A stretch of DNA of 64,000 bases from Ascarosepion bandense (GCA_037127315.1 JBBBDQ010001294.1:2267001-2331000); one strand, 5' to 3'; shown: positions 41,190 to 52,759, counted from the first letter of the stretch. Numbers and translations are program-made. Notes: a model not told the origin generated them from the letters alone.

Positions 41190-42170
41190 AGTTATTTACA
41201 CTATTTACATTGTTCGGACTGTTGTCTTCATCATTATTGTCGTATTCCTGACACATGACCCAGTGGATAAAAGCGTTGGTTGGATCCAGTAACTTGACTC
41301 AAAGAGTCGCAAGTTCAATACCTGGCTACAGCAGTAGTGAACAAAAACATAGTTTTGAGCTAACTGAGACATCTGGAAAAAGCATGGCTCCTAGAACTAG
41401 AACAATCTACACCGGCGAACAAAATAAAGGGTTCTAATCACCTGAAGAAAGTCGGAGCGTACAACGGCCGAAACCTCATGAATATAGGTTTATAAGTCCC
41501 AAAAATTCATACACTGATGTCCTCAAGGACGCAGGTCTCAAAGAGTTATAAGTTCAATACCTGGCGATAACTGATACTGAGGAATTTGGAAGAAGCATGA
41601 CTCATGGAACTAGAACAATCTACTCTGGTGAACAAAATGAAGGGTTCAGGTCTAAATTCCAATCACCTGAAGAAGGTTGGAATGTACAACGTGAATATAG
41701 CAACAAAGAAGAGAATAACTGTCTGAAGAATGTAATTTTTTTTTAATCATATAACACCGAGCAAGGCGGTAACGCCACTGATGTGCAGGGGGCTACGTAA
41801 GAGTGAAAAGATTGGAAAAGAGAAAGCCGGAAACCACATCCTAAACAGGGAACAAGGGATGAGCCTCTTCACCTGTTCAATAGACGTGGGTGGAGTGTGA
41901 ACCGGGTGATAGTTTAGTCTATCTACTCCAATAGTTTAGTCTATCTACTCCAATGGAATAGTGTAAATAAAGAAAAACAATAACTCATCTCAAAAATATA
42001 GACTGAGGGTTTGATTCGAAGTTCCAACGTATATCACCTGAAGAAGATCGGAGCGTATAACAGCCAAAACGTTGTCAATATGGTAACAAAAATGAGGACA
42101 ACAGTCCGAACAATGTAAATAGGGTAAATAATTACAATAACTCATCTCCGAAATATAGACAAGACATAAT
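41190..42170 (+). mobile_element. Cluster of SINE-C copies
   Basis: A minus tail scrap (41190-41240) is followed by a plus copy with head ('atgacccagtggataaaagc', 'aagttcaatacctggctac') and core CTGAAGA at 41442 with GAAAC at 41470. A second plus copy (41517-41745) has CTGAAGA near 41664 but has lost the GAAAC segment. A third piece has CTGAAGA at 42038, AAAAC and 'gttgtc'. In the consensus of these copies UCAC before the core pairs with GUGA after GUU, a plausible 4-bp helix I. LINE-A (41744-41955) is inserted in the tail of the second copy. Confidence 0.72.
41744..41955 (-). mobile_element. LINE-A terminus, one unit, inserted in SINE-C
   Basis: T run, terminus and one unit on the minus strand; the last part 'tagtttagtctatctactcc' is duplicated in tandem. 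SINE-C tail sequence resumes directly after ('gtgtaaataaag'). Confidence 0.87.
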
Positions 42171-42234
42171 TAGCCTTCAGAAAATAAAATAATGAAACGA
42201 CGTTCTCTAGTCTTCCCTATAACACCATGGATAT

Positions 42235-42365
42235 CACCTACGTCTTAAATTATTTTTAATTTCCACAATTATCTCCCAAGTACAAATTAAACGTAATAGA
42301 CTAGGCCAGAACTTGAACTCAGTTTGCCAATTCTGGTTTAAGCGTCGATAACTTACATTATCCGA
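42235..42365 (-). mobile_element. SINE head of the 63.3-kb type, degraded
   Basis: Minus strand: 'ggataatgtaagttatcgac' (A-box region) and 'ctgagttcaagttctgg' (B box), like 47088-47240 and 63253-63395. No 3' module seen. Confidence 0.48.
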
Positions 42366-43539
42366 ATATCGACATTACAGTGTTATTAAAAAGTTAAATA
42401 TAGCTTCCATTTTCAAATGCCATGCTTTAAATAGTATATAAAATGTTATATTTTTCCGAGGAGATGACTTTTAGTGGGAACTAGTTACTTTTTTAAAGAA
42501 GAGTACGTATATAAAATATTTAGTGTTTTATTTATTTATTTGTACCGATTTCATGGCCATAACTGAAATGTCTGCCATCTCCCGCCCTTTTCCATCCCTC
42601 ACCATAAGGACTGTTCCGGTCTTTCAGTTATTGAACTCCTGGTGCAAATCCCTGCAAGAGACAACGCCACGCAAGTGCCGTTCGTCTTGACATTTTTGAC
42701 AGGTATCATCTCAGTTTTGCACTTCGTGACACGACAACAGTGCACTTGATCACCTAGCCATATCGACGCTATGATATATAAACTTGTTTCCACCTGTGTG
42801 GTTTTCGTGGTCGTAAATGGATATCTGAGTGCTTGTTATTTTTGTATGCGCTTATTTACCTCTGTTTCTGTGTGACTTTTAGTTTGTGTGTTCGTATGTG
42901 TACACAGGTACTAAATGTGTGCACTTTTGCAAAATTTTACCCACAAATATTGAAATAAACAGACACCGTTAGTGTGCCAAGATTTAGCAATTAATAATAA
43001 TATATTTATACACAATTATTTGATTTAATCTAAGAACATAAGAGAAATAATTACGCTAACATTTCACAATGCCTCGTACTCCAGACACACACAAAGTGTT
43101 ATGATTTAAAGGGAAATGTATTTTCTTGACGAAAGAGGTCATTATTAACTAACCGTTACATTTTTCCTTAATGCTTAGTAACTGGAAAATAAAATGTTCA
43201 TGTTCAGTCGAGTAGATTTCTGAATATTTCTGATAAGGAACTACAAGAAATTTCTGGTTTTAGTTTTAATATTTTTGTGCATTACAAGCAGTTTTATTCC
43301 TTTGCTACGTTTCAGAACGGGTGCCCGCAGGCGCACTAATGCACCCTCAAAGGTAGCCAGGTGCGCCCCAAGTTAACACAAGTGTAATTTATGTTTTTTT
43401 AATCTTGTGACAATTAAAACCTTATGATCTTGTAAAGTTAGAGACTAAACCTTATTCATTAGATCTAAACTTTGGAAAGAACATATATATTCTTTTTTAA
43501 TGTTTAAAATACATTAATTTTGGCACTCCTAAAAAGCGG
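42366..43539. other. Unassigned sequence with a GC-richer patch
   Basis: 42570-42740 is less AT-rich than its surroundings and shows no internal repeat or family resemblance. A T/G-rich stretch follows at 42800-42910. Confidence 0.45.
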
Positions 43540-44035
43540 AGGTGGTGAGGCTGGTCAATACTTTCTATCCTAGACTTAGCTAATCAGACCCTTGACTTAA
43601 TCACTCATTACAATATGCTCATTCACCACAAGAACTCGTCCATCAGCTCACATTCCTACATATACCATAATACCACATATTCTCAGGGAGACCTAAAAAG
43701 GGAAAATCCCATGACGTAAAGAAATTGTTTTTTATACAATATCTTGAATAGGAATGAACATTTATTAACGCTGTATACATTAATGTTGGCAATTGGTTGA
43801 AAGGGGAGGGGTGAAGTGGGTCAATACTTTCTATCCAAGACGTAGCTAATCAGATTCATGACCCAATCACTCATTACAATATACTCGTGCACCACAGGAA
43901 CAAGTCCATCAGCTTACAATCCTACATATATCATAATACCGTATATTCGCAGGGGGATGTAAAAAGGGGGAAAAACTCATGACGTAAATATTTTGTTTCA
44001 TCTACAATATCTTGAGTAGGAATGACTGCAAAATA
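43540..44035. repeat. Tandem duplication, two units of about 266 bp
   Basis: 'gtcaatactttctatcc' at 43554 and 43820 starts two similar units containing 'tagctaatcaga', 'atcactcattacaatat', 'catgacgtaaa' and 'caatatcttgaataggaatg'. They differ at many positions. The right-hand copy passes into the LINE-B copy. Confidence 0.82.
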
Positions 44036-44161
44036 CACTTTCCTCTCCTTTTTTATCGACCGAAGCACACAAATGCATGCTGGGATTTTTCCTAACAAAT
44101 AAAATAGGCCAGTTTGTGGTTTTATCTGCTTCAGTCCTGTCTTGAAGTCAGAACTAACCAC

Positions 44162-45004
44162 CATAGACTATCGCATCTACCTCCCATTAGCATGGGACAG
44201 GCTAGCCTCCCAGAGAGTAAAATACTACGCCTCCTTGGCCTTACACTCTCGGCGGACCTCAAATGGAATGACTATATTGAATCCATTGCCAAATCTGCTG
44301 CTATGAAAGTCGGCTCTCTGTGCAGGGCCCGGAAATTTTTCCCACATGAAACTATTCTGCACATATACAAATCTACCATCCGCCCGTGTATTGAATATTG
44401 CTGCCATATCTGGTCGGGTGCCCCTGCTGCTCTCCTTGGGCTTCTTGACAAAATACAAAGGAGGATCTGTAACGTGGTTGATACTAACTTGGCAGACCGG
44501 CTGCAGCCGCTCTCACACCGGCGTGATGTAGCTTCCCTGTGCCTCTTCTACAAGTACTTTCATGGCTTCTGCTCCGATGAGCTTAGATCACTGGTGCCGC
44601 CCAAGCACGAATTTACACGAGATACTAGATTAGCAACTAGGTCCCACCCTTTTACAGTTAAACAAATAAGATGTAACCGTAAATTCTACTCCAACAGCTT
44701 CTTTTCTCGCGCTTCCCGCCTGTGGAACTCCCTTCCACAAGTCTGCTTTCCCGACAGTTACAATCTCCAGGTGTTTAAATGTAGGGTCAATAGACACCTC
44801 CTATCACACTAACTCCCAACTATTCTCACAACACTCTCATCTACCCAACCCTCATTCTCGGTATCCTCACCCGCCTATCACCCACCCTCTGTTATGTCCT
44901 ATATTTAACCAGCCTTTCTCCTCTCTATGTAGTCCCCTGCACAGTAGTGGCAGTGACATGCCTTGCTCGGGGTGAAACGCTTATAAAAAAAAAAAAAAAA
45001 AAAA
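44162..45004 (+). pseudogene. LINE-B ORF2 C-terminus, longest open copy
   Basis: An open frame ends at 44812 (232 residues from the first ATG at 44114; LINE-B similarity begins near 44165). It reads 'SLPESKILRLLGLTLSADLK', 'CRARKFFPHETILHIYKSTI', 'CHIWSGAPAALLGLLDKIQR', 'SHRRDVASLCLFYKYFHGF', 'RLWNSLPQVCFPDSYNLQVF' and ends 'VNRHLLSH'. This is the region after the catalytic palm in jockey/CR1-like reverse transcriptases. The palm motifs are absent, so it is 5'-truncated. The 3' UTR ends with 'cagtgacatgccttgctcgg' and an A20 run at 44985. No disabling mutation is visible in the retained part, pointing to a fairly recent insertion. Confidence 0.88.
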
Positions 45005-45802
45005 AGAACACTATTTTTCCTTGTCCGAACTTGATTCTGTGTGTCGACGCCATACATTGACCGATCGAAAAGAAATTTTGGGGAGGAGTGCAAACATGTG
45101 AGAGGTACAAAGTACTAGGGTGCGTAACTATTTTGAAAACAATTTAATGATAAAAATATTTATTTAATAAAAATGCAATATTGTTTTTTTGTATATATTT
45201 TCTTTAAGTATTTATATACAAGAATCTAGTTTCCGGTTCGCCCTGTGTTAGCGAGAACTATAAAAAAATAACAAGACAAAACCTTTCAAAAAGTTAAGAT
45301 TTGGCTCCAGAAAGAAATATTTATGCATGGCCAATTGTATGTTGCATGCTCAAAAATAAGTAATCCTAAGAAATTATTCTTTGTTAAAAGGGAAAATAAG
45401 AAAAAATAAATTTTCCTAAAAAATATTGTTTACCTTCAAGTCCTATAAAATTAAATTCCATTAAATAAATTATTAAACTGCATTAGTCAAAGTATTTTTC
45501 CAAAGAAATCAGCTTACTCAAATTTCATCGATTGATTTGAGAAATTGAACGAAATATTTAATATCCAGTTACTTACTAACTTTTGAATAGATTTCTTCTC
45601 ATTTAAAAAGTTTGCTTATTTTAACCATTACCACTCTGTACGTGACTTAATTTGCTGTACTAAAAGAATTATCCTTACTCTGATCCATGAACAATATTGT
45701 GTTTGAATTCCATGGCGGTGTTGTCATATCCTGCTATGGCAACTGAAAACAACTTTGAGGGAAATTAACAAAAACGATGCTGCAGTTGAGAAACATTGGA
45801 AA
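45005..45802. other. Unassigned, with a 125-bp dispersed repeat
   Basis: 45298-45425 ('ttggctccagaaagaaatat', 'atgcatggccaattgtatgt') is matched at 51530-51655. The rest is unassigned. Confidence 0.6.
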
Positions 45803-46030
45803 AGAATGCAGCTGAAAGGAAAGTAATATTACTAATGCAGAGTAGTAAGGGTTGAAAAGAGTTAAAAGTCGCAGATTTAGTAGAGGTGAGCTTTCAAAAA
45901 AGTCGCAGATTTAGTAGAGGTGAGCTTTCAAAAAAGTCGCAGATTTAGTAGAGGTGAGCTTTCAAAAAAGTCGCAGATTTAGTAGAGGTGAGCTTTCAAA
46001 AAAGTCGCAGATTTAGTAGAGGTGAGCTTT
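45803..46030 (+). repeat. 34-bp tandem repeat, five copies, with upstream block
   Basis: 'gtcgcagatttagtagaggt' recurs at 45868, 45902, 45936, 45970 and 46004 with an exact 34-bp period. The last copy runs straight into the T run of a minus-strand LINE-B. The block just before it (45815-45880) resembles a segment inside the SINE at 46698-47070. Confidence 0.93.
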
Positions 46031-46380
46031 TTTTTTTTTTTTTTTTTTTAATCATCTCACCCCAAGCAAGGCATTCCACTGCCACTATTGCGCATGGGGC
46101 TACATAAGGGAAGGTAAAGAGAAGGAGTGGATAGACATAGGGAATGTCAGGAGAAAGGTGACAGATGAGTAAGGATAGCGAGGATGAGGGTCGGGCAGAT
46201 GGGAAGAGTGTTTGATAGAATGGGAGCAGGTTAGTGTGTTAGGAGGTGTGTATTGATCTTACATTTAAAATCCTGGAGATTGTAGCCGTCGGGGAAGCAA
46301 TCGTTTGGAAGAGAATTCCACAGTCGGGAAGTGCGAGGAAAGAAACTGTTGGAGTAGAAGTTACGGCTGCATTTTATAAA
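46031..46380 (-). pseudogene. LINE-B 3' end, recent copy
   Basis: The T run 46029-46049 is the poly(A) tail. The 3' UTR and the frame ending at 46231 ('NSLPNDCFPDGYNLQDF', 'INTHLLTH') differ from 30880-31200 at only a few positions. It is truncated at about 46380. Confidence 0.9.
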
Positions 46381-46697
46381 AACAAGCAAAAAAAGCCAGT
46401 TTGACAACACTGGCTGAAGAATTATAATGCTGGTTACTATCCAAAGCGAAATAATATATTGTACCCTATATTTACTCCATAGCTGGATCGAGAATTCATG
46501 TTGATTATAAGAGAACAGTTTGTAGTAAAATAAAAACAACAACAATTTCTTAATTTGATAGGAGATTCTTTACTAGCGTGTCCTTTCAGTATTTAAACGA
46601 TGACGGTTCTTCCCAAATTTCTTCTCCTTTATTATCTGTGAATTTTCATACCATACTGGAATGCTTTCTTGTGGCTTTTAATGTTGTCTTTTATTTG
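46381..46697. other. No recognisable feature
   Basis: Unassigned. Confidence 0.4.
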
Positions 46698-47070
46698 AGG
46701 TGTAGTAGATATCGTCTCGGGACGAGAAATCGGAGAGTCAAGTTTGAATTTCAGTTGAATTCATTGCATTCACTTACGCACAAATACCCTTGGGAAAGTT
46801 ATTAAACTTTCGCTTCTCTCTCTAGCTATAGGTTAAATAACGGGACAAATTGAGTTCTATAGTCTTAGTTGGCAACCAGTCTGCCACAGAAAATAATGGC
46901 AAGCTACTGCGGGAAAATCTTTTGCCTGGTCAGTCAAAAAAATGCAGTGGAAAGGGAAATAATATTAATAATGCAGAATACTAAAGTTTGAAAGTAGTTC
47001 AAAGTTGCAAGTAGTGACATTTTTTTGAAACACGATCGCCAAAGCGTGTCTCATGTATGGCACTTAACTT
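46698..47070 (+). mobile_element. SINE-1 with an internal 85-bp insertion
   Basis: Head, middle and first half of the 3' module run to about 46936 ('gcctggtcagtca'). About 85 bp of foreign sequence follows ('atgcagtggaaagggaaata' to 'caagtagtgac'), and the SINE resumes near 47023 with 'gaaacacgatcgcc' and the usual end. The foreign part resembles 45815-45880. Confidence 0.82.
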
Positions 47071-47087
47071 TCTCTTAGACTGGTTGA

Positions 47088-47240
47088 AACAATAAAATTC
47101 TATTATTCCATAGCTGGAAATGGAATTCTTGCTTCAAGGTCATTTATACGAAAGTGAACACTCCAGACAAGACTGGAATTTGAACTCCGCCCACCGCAAT
47201 TATTTTCTATGTCGATAACTGTTACACTACTCGTATAGCC
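47088..47240 (-). mobile_element. SINE head, second tRNA type
   Basis: Minus strand: 'gtgtaacagttatcgacata' (A-box region) and 'gagttcaaattccagtc' (B box) with 'catagctggaaatgg' (complement) in the body. Confidence 0.55.
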
Positions 47241-47319
47241 ACAAATAGAAATTCAACGCATTAAAAATTTTTTAAGACATACATTAAAGTAGTATGTTCG
47301 CAAAATTCTAAATTTATAG

Positions 47320-47400
47320 CATTTATAATTAATTATATGGCATTTATAATTAATTATATGGCATTTATAATTAATTATGTAGTATTTATAATTATAATCA
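47320..47400. repeat. About 21-bp tandem repeat
   Basis: 'gcatttataattaattata' occurs three to four times in succession. Confidence 0.9.
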
Positions 47401-47489
47401 TATAACACATCCACGAAACTATAATTTTCCTCAAAATATTATTGAAGTACAAAATTCTTGTTTTTTTTAAAGTTTGGGCGTAAATAAAA

Positions 47490-47780
47490 TCAGTCATTCA
47501 GTTAAGTGCCATACGTGATACACGCTTGGGCGATCATGTCTCGAAACAGACATGATTATCTCGCAGTAGGTTGCCATTACTTTCTAAGGTAGACTGGTTG
47601 CTAACCAAAGCTATAGAATCCAATCTGCCCTATTATTTAACCCATCACTGGAGATAAGAGACGGATTAATACTTTTCCCAAGGGTATTTACGCGTAGGTG
47701 AATACAATGGAATCAACTGGAATTCGAACTCGACCTCCCAGTTTCTCGTTCCGAGCCGATATCCACTGCACCACATCCTT
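47490..47780 (-). mobile_element. SINE-1
   Basis: Near-complete minus copy; the hairpin in the 3' module reads 'atgtctcgaaacagacatga' and is followed by a short deletion before 'tctcgcagtag'. Confidence 0.9.
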
Positions 47781-47879
47781 ACTAGTAAACAAAAACCAAA
47801 AGCAAAAAAGAAAAATGAAATGGTGCCGAGACTCCAAACATCTTTTTTAGCTACTTTGAAGGTGCCGAATCTGAAAATT

Positions 47880-48240
47880 ACTTTACTTTTTCTTGGTTAG
47901 TTATCGTTCGTGATGTAAAGGCAGATAGTCTGGCAAAGTGAACGACTGACGCACGCAGTCGATCTCTTGAGACTGTCAATGACATTTTGAATTATTTATG
48001 GCCTCCCTACGTGGGCAGAAACCCGAGGTAGATGTGGCACAAGGTCAATTAAGCCTGTAGGGTTGTCCAAAATTTCTTGTCTGCTTTTCCCCAGACGATT
48101 CTTTACCGTTTGGCGGAGCCTCGTCTGGTTTCCTTTCCGGCCGAAAGCAGAGAATCCGACAAAGTGAACGACGGACGCACGCAGTTGATCTACTCAGACC
48201 GTCAAAGGCAGTAGGAATCTTAGACTGCGATTAATATTTA
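47880..48240. repeat. Direct repeat of about 65 bp, spacing 226 bp
   Basis: 'gcaaagtgaacgactgacgc' near 47933 and 'acaaagtgaacgacggacgc' near 48158, each followed by 'acgcagt(c/t)gatct'. The region between has 'agacgattctttaccgtttg' and 'gcctcgtctgg'. Identity unknown. Confidence 0.6.
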
Positions 48241-48659
48241 TTTATATAGATATTTCATTTTAAAGACCCGAAGGGTGTCAACTACTCTTAGCAGAAAATC
48301 ACTCCGGACTGATATAAAAAATCGCCCCCCCCCCCCCCGAGAAATCGACCGTGGTGAAATTCGAACATCATTTTTATAGACGGAACGCTAACATTTATTA
48401 AAATATTTTAGATTATATTTTCATAATTCATAAACAGCATTGCTTTTGCATGGGGGACATTTTTGGGGGTCCCGAGTTATTGCTAGCTTATATCGTTTAG
48501 AAGATTGCATCTCCGAAATAAATAAACAAATGGCAACATTAAATTCTTACATCGGCTACACATGCCTTATACACTCTCCTATCAAAACTTAGTGCAATTC
48601 ATGCCAAATCATCGCATCACAAACAAGAAATTATAACTATCAACTTAAGATAAATATTA
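48241..48659. other. Unassigned, with C14 run
   Basis: A C14 run lies at about 48306-48320. No other feature. Confidence 0.45.
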
Positions 48660-49055
48660 GTGGATATTTACGCCTGTTGTTCGGTCCAAACACCTTCGCG
48701 CTTTTTTTGGACAAGAGTAGAGGTTTATTTATTTTCTGTTTAAGATGAGGTTTCCGGTTCCTTATAAAGTCTACTTACAAATATATCCTTGTAACATCTT
48801 CGTCAGAACTATGAAATTTTGTTTACTCTATATTTGCTTGTTTTCCTCAATAGGTGTAAATCGGTTCGCCTATCATCATGTTCATTCCCCTTCCAAATAT
48901 TTTTGAAGAGGAATAGCGGTTTATTTCTTGTTTCCTGTTTAAGACTGGGCTTCTGGTTCCTTGTAAGATATTTTTCCTTTTCTTTCACTCCCAGTACTTC
49001 CTTGCATCTTAGGGGTGTAATACCCTTGTTGTGAGTGAATTCATTAAAAAATATG
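48660..49055 (+). mobile_element. Diverged LINE-A-like tail
   Basis: Two imperfect units ('tttctgtttaagatgaggtt' near 48737 and 'ttcctgtttaagactgggct' near 48928) precede a terminus-like 'ttgttgtgagtgaattcatt' and A run at 49045. An older relative of the LINE-A tail. Confidence 0.5.
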
Positions 49056-49905
49056 TACAAATGTGTAGTGTGTAGTGTGTGTGTGTGTGTGCGTGCTTGT
49101 GTGAGTGTGCATAAAACTCATTGTATGTTTTTGCATTTACTGTGCGTATATTACTCTGGTACAAGACCATAATTTTTAGGAACTCACAGCAGCAGCAATG
49201 GCATGCTAGAATATCTTGCTTCGTGAAGAGAACAGGGTTCGTATCCTTATCGGTTAAATCGTTATCAAAAAGAGACCAGAAATTAGTGCAGCATTATATA
49301 TATATATATGTAGGTAGGTAGGAAGGTAGGTAGCAAGTTCTCTTTTAGGAATGTCTGATTAAATAAATTATAAACATTATACCTGCTTATTTTTATTAAA
49401 ATACGTTCGTACACACGATAAGTTCTTCCGTATATTATAATTGAAAGATGTGAGAAATGCGCTGCAATTTTTAAAGATGAATTTATTTCCCCATTTCTCA
49501 AGGTCCAAAGTACTTTCAATCTCCTAAGATCATCTTCAGGGGTGCAAGTAGTAGTAACAAACTAACCATAAAATTGTGTTTCTATATATTACTGTATTTT
49601 TCTGCTTTCAAAGAGACGTGAAAATTATCCACTATGTAATTTGTTTGTGTCGCATAAAAAGAACATTTTTTCATGCTTTAATACGTGCATGTCCATGACA
49701 TTACAATACAAAAAAAAAATCCATCATAAAATGATCACAGATGGCGATTGACAGTACCTGGGACCTTAAGAAATGGAAAATAAAACATCTTTAAAAGTTA
49801 CAGTGTATTTCTCCCATTTTTCAATTATAATACACGGAAGATTATTCGTGAGTATGAACAGATTTTACTGAAAATAATCAGACATAATGTTTGTAATTTA
49901 TTTAA

Positions 49906-49910
<5 letters not shown>
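49056..49910. other. Unassigned, with short repeats
   Basis: TG run (49070-49095), TA run and 'ggta' repeats (49293-49335). 'gtatattataattgaaagatg' near 49430 recurs inverted near 49825. No gene seen. Confidence 0.45.
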
Positions 49911-49968
<58 letters not shown>

Positions 49969-49970
49969 AC
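49911..49970. repeat. (CA)n then (TA)n
   Basis: About 25 CA dinucleotides. Confidence 0.97.
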
Positions 49971-49974
49971 GGTC

Positions 49975-50210
49975 TTTATTAAAATAGAGACAATAAGAAT
50001 CACGTCTGTCTGTCCTACGATCCGCCTCAATTTCATATCTTAATCTATAGTATAATAAAACCTGCGTCCGTCCGTCAATATTTCATAACTTGATCTATAA
50101 GATAATAAGAGCTGCGTCCGTGCGTCCAACCGTCTTTCCGTCCGTCACAATTTCATATCTTAATGTATTATAATAAGAGCTGTGTTGGTCCGTCGCACGA
50201 TTCAACAAGT
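49975..50210 (+). repeat. About 60-bp tandem repeat rich in 'cgtccgtc'
   Basis: Units 'atttcatatcttaatctata' plus 'ataagagctgcgtccgt' occur about four times. Such sequences often form the 5' side of non-autonomous transposons, but I find no matching 3' end. Confidence 0.6.
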
Positions 50211-50669
50211 AATAAAAAAATATACATTTTCTTTGCTTATAAGATATACAGTATTTTTTTCAGTAATAATTTAATTTAAACTAAAACTTAAACATAAATT
50301 TGGAAAGTAAATTCTTAGAAGTTGAATTATTAGGTAGAATATTTTTAGGGTAGATGGTATACTTATTGTGCCTATGGGTCAAGGGAGGATTACTTGTAAA
50401 TGTTATCTATATATTAATACCATAGTAGTCACCTAATTACCTTAACTTATCTGACTTAAAAAGGTAAGAGGAGTAAAGGAGTAATTAAATTTATGACAGA
50501 AATCATGTTTGTTACTTTCTTTCGTAAACATCTCTTTTTTCCTTCAACTACTTTCTTTTCCATAATTTTCAAACTTTCTTACTCTCTACCTTTCCGACTT
50601 CACATCATCTTTTGCCTTCCTTAATTTCCTTGTTTTCCCAATTGTGTTGCCAGATCGAAATAGACAAAT
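50211..50669. other. No recognisable feature
   Basis: Unassigned AT-rich sequence. Confidence 0.45.
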
Positions 50670-51010
50670 AAACAGTTTTTCTTCGATGTGTCATGTCCCT
50701 TCAGGACGTTGACGAGCTCCACAATTTGCTGTCCTTTGCAGCACTTAATAAATTTTATCGTTTTGCTTTTTTTCCCAAGCCCTGTTCTTCCATCCATTCA
50801 CTCAAGCTCGCCAATAGGTTATGCGTTGTTTTTCTTTCTACCTCTTGTTTTGTGCTATCAAATTTTCCAACCCCCTTTCCTCATTAAGTACTCTAGAAAT
50901 TGAAACAATCTCTTCCTGATGTTAAATATACATGTCCCTTTTGTTTCCATTGTCTCTTGAACTTCGTCGTTGCTCACATGCTAAGTCCATTTTAAAGTGA
51001 GGGCACAGGG
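50670..51010 (-). pseudogene. LINE-C 3' fragment
   Basis: 'ccttcaggacgttgacgagc' near 50698 and 'ctagaaattgaaacaatctc' near 50893 match LINE-C order on the minus strand. Decayed. Confidence 0.6.
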
Positions 51011-51364
51011 CAGAGAAAACACATTTTGATCATAGGTAGATTAAACATATTTTTCCTAGACAGAATTGCGTAAATAATTCCGTTAATTTTGTGTGTCCAA
51101 AAGATTTCAAAATAAAATTTTAGCCCATTAATTACAATAGTCTCAAATTTTTCCTCCTTCAAACAAAAAAGGTTACGATCTTAGTATGTGAACGTCAGTA
51201 AACACTATTGAAGCATTCTCAGGAAATGTTTTCTGTTTTTCATGGGATTTCTTGATTTGACACAACTGACCATTAACTGAAGCGTTTTTAAACCTAAAGA
51301 CCAAGAAAAGGTTATCAAGACTGCCAACGTTTTTGTATTTATTTATTTATTTTGTTCCTTGTTT
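51011..51364. other. No recognisable feature
   Basis: Unassigned. Confidence 0.4.
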
Positions 51365-52045
51365 AATGTAATGTAGAAGGTGATGCCAAATTGTTGGAAT
51401 TTCTGGGGTGAGACTTCCCTCGTGACATTAAGAGGAAGAAACAGATTCTACACTTTGTTCCAAATCTGAAGTTCAGAAAAAGGTGTTCATTATTTACATA
51501 CTAGTAGAATGTAACAAAAGATCATGTTAGGATTTAGCTCCAGAAAAAATATTTATGCATGGCCAATTGTATGTTGCATGCTCAAGAGTAAGAAATCCTA
51601 AGAATTTATTCTTTGTTGTTAAAAAGGAAAATAAGAAAAAAATACATTTTCTTAATGTCGGGTACCATACTCATACATAAAGACAAGAACAAAAATTGCA
51701 GAGTTCATATCACTGTCATAACAATCCATCTTTAGTGCAATAAGGAATATATTGCCGCAGGACTGAATCCCAAGAACAAGGCTTCCTTCATAACATTACG
51801 AAGAATAGAGAATAGACACAACACTTTGTTTCCTTTTTAGTAGGATGTGGAAGGTGATGACGCATTGTTGGAATCACTGGGATCATACTTCTCTAACTTT
51901 AAGAGGACGAGAGGACAGATACTACACTTTGTTCCTTCTTTAGTGCAATGTGGAATGCGATGCCACATTGTTAGGATCACTGAGATCGAGTACTTCTCAT
52001 AACATCAAGAGGAAAAGAGAACAGATATTACACATTTGTCCCAGC
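51365..52045 (+). repeat. Units of about 95-105 bp, one isolated and three in tandem
   Basis: The pattern 'gtgcaatgtggaatgcgatg' - 'cattgttaggatcactg' - 'cataacatcaagaggaa' - 'acactttgttcc' occurs once at 51370-51465 and three times at about 51730-52045. Between them lies the 125-bp dispersed repeat (51530-51655). Confidence 0.65.
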
Positions 52046-52128
52046 GCATATTTCTGATAGGGTAGTTCATGCACATATACATTCAGTTTTGTTAAAATGT
52101 TCTCAGCCTGAAGCAACTATACAACGAG

Positions 52129-52130
<2 letters not shown>

Positions 52131-52190
<60 letters not shown>
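52131..52190. repeat. (ATCT)n
   Basis: About 14 tetramers. A further TG/TA array lies at 52347-52389. Confidence 0.97.
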
Positions 52191-52338
52191 GTTCAACTTC
52201 TACCTACCTATCTCTTCCATAATCTCCTGTCAATCATCCTGCATGCCTGTATGACTGTCACTGTCTACTTTCCCACATGATATAAAATTATCTTATCTGT
52301 CATTTTTTTGTGAGGTAAATCGTCACACACATATTATA

Positions 52339-52388
<50 letters not shown>

Positions 52389-52389
52389 C

Positions 52390-52759
52390 TTTATGTGAAC
52401 TTTGAACCACCCCCATATACCCATAAAAAATGGCAAAAGAAAGATGATCGGATTAACGGGCCAAAGAAAAAAAATGGGAAGGAAATATCCGAATATGGAA
52501 TCCACAGAGTTTATTTCGAAAACAAAACAAATGGGTAAAAGATGGAGAGTGGAGGGAGAAATAGCACACCCGTATATACATGCATAGGTACAGACCATGC
52601 TTAAATATTCACAAGTTGATAATGCGTATTTATGTATGATATATAGAATTGAATTATTATAGTATCTGAAAAATATTTGCGTTTCTAAAAACCCTCCGGA
52701 GCTTATTTCAGGTAAAACTGAGTGGCTATCCAAGTCTGCATGATACGTATTATTAATAA
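52390..52759. other. No recognisable feature
   Basis: Unassigned. Confidence 0.4.

Noticed and set aside
42599..42793. 64-residue minus frame with several cysteines
   Set aside because: No domain match; kept only as a GC-richer patch worth checking.
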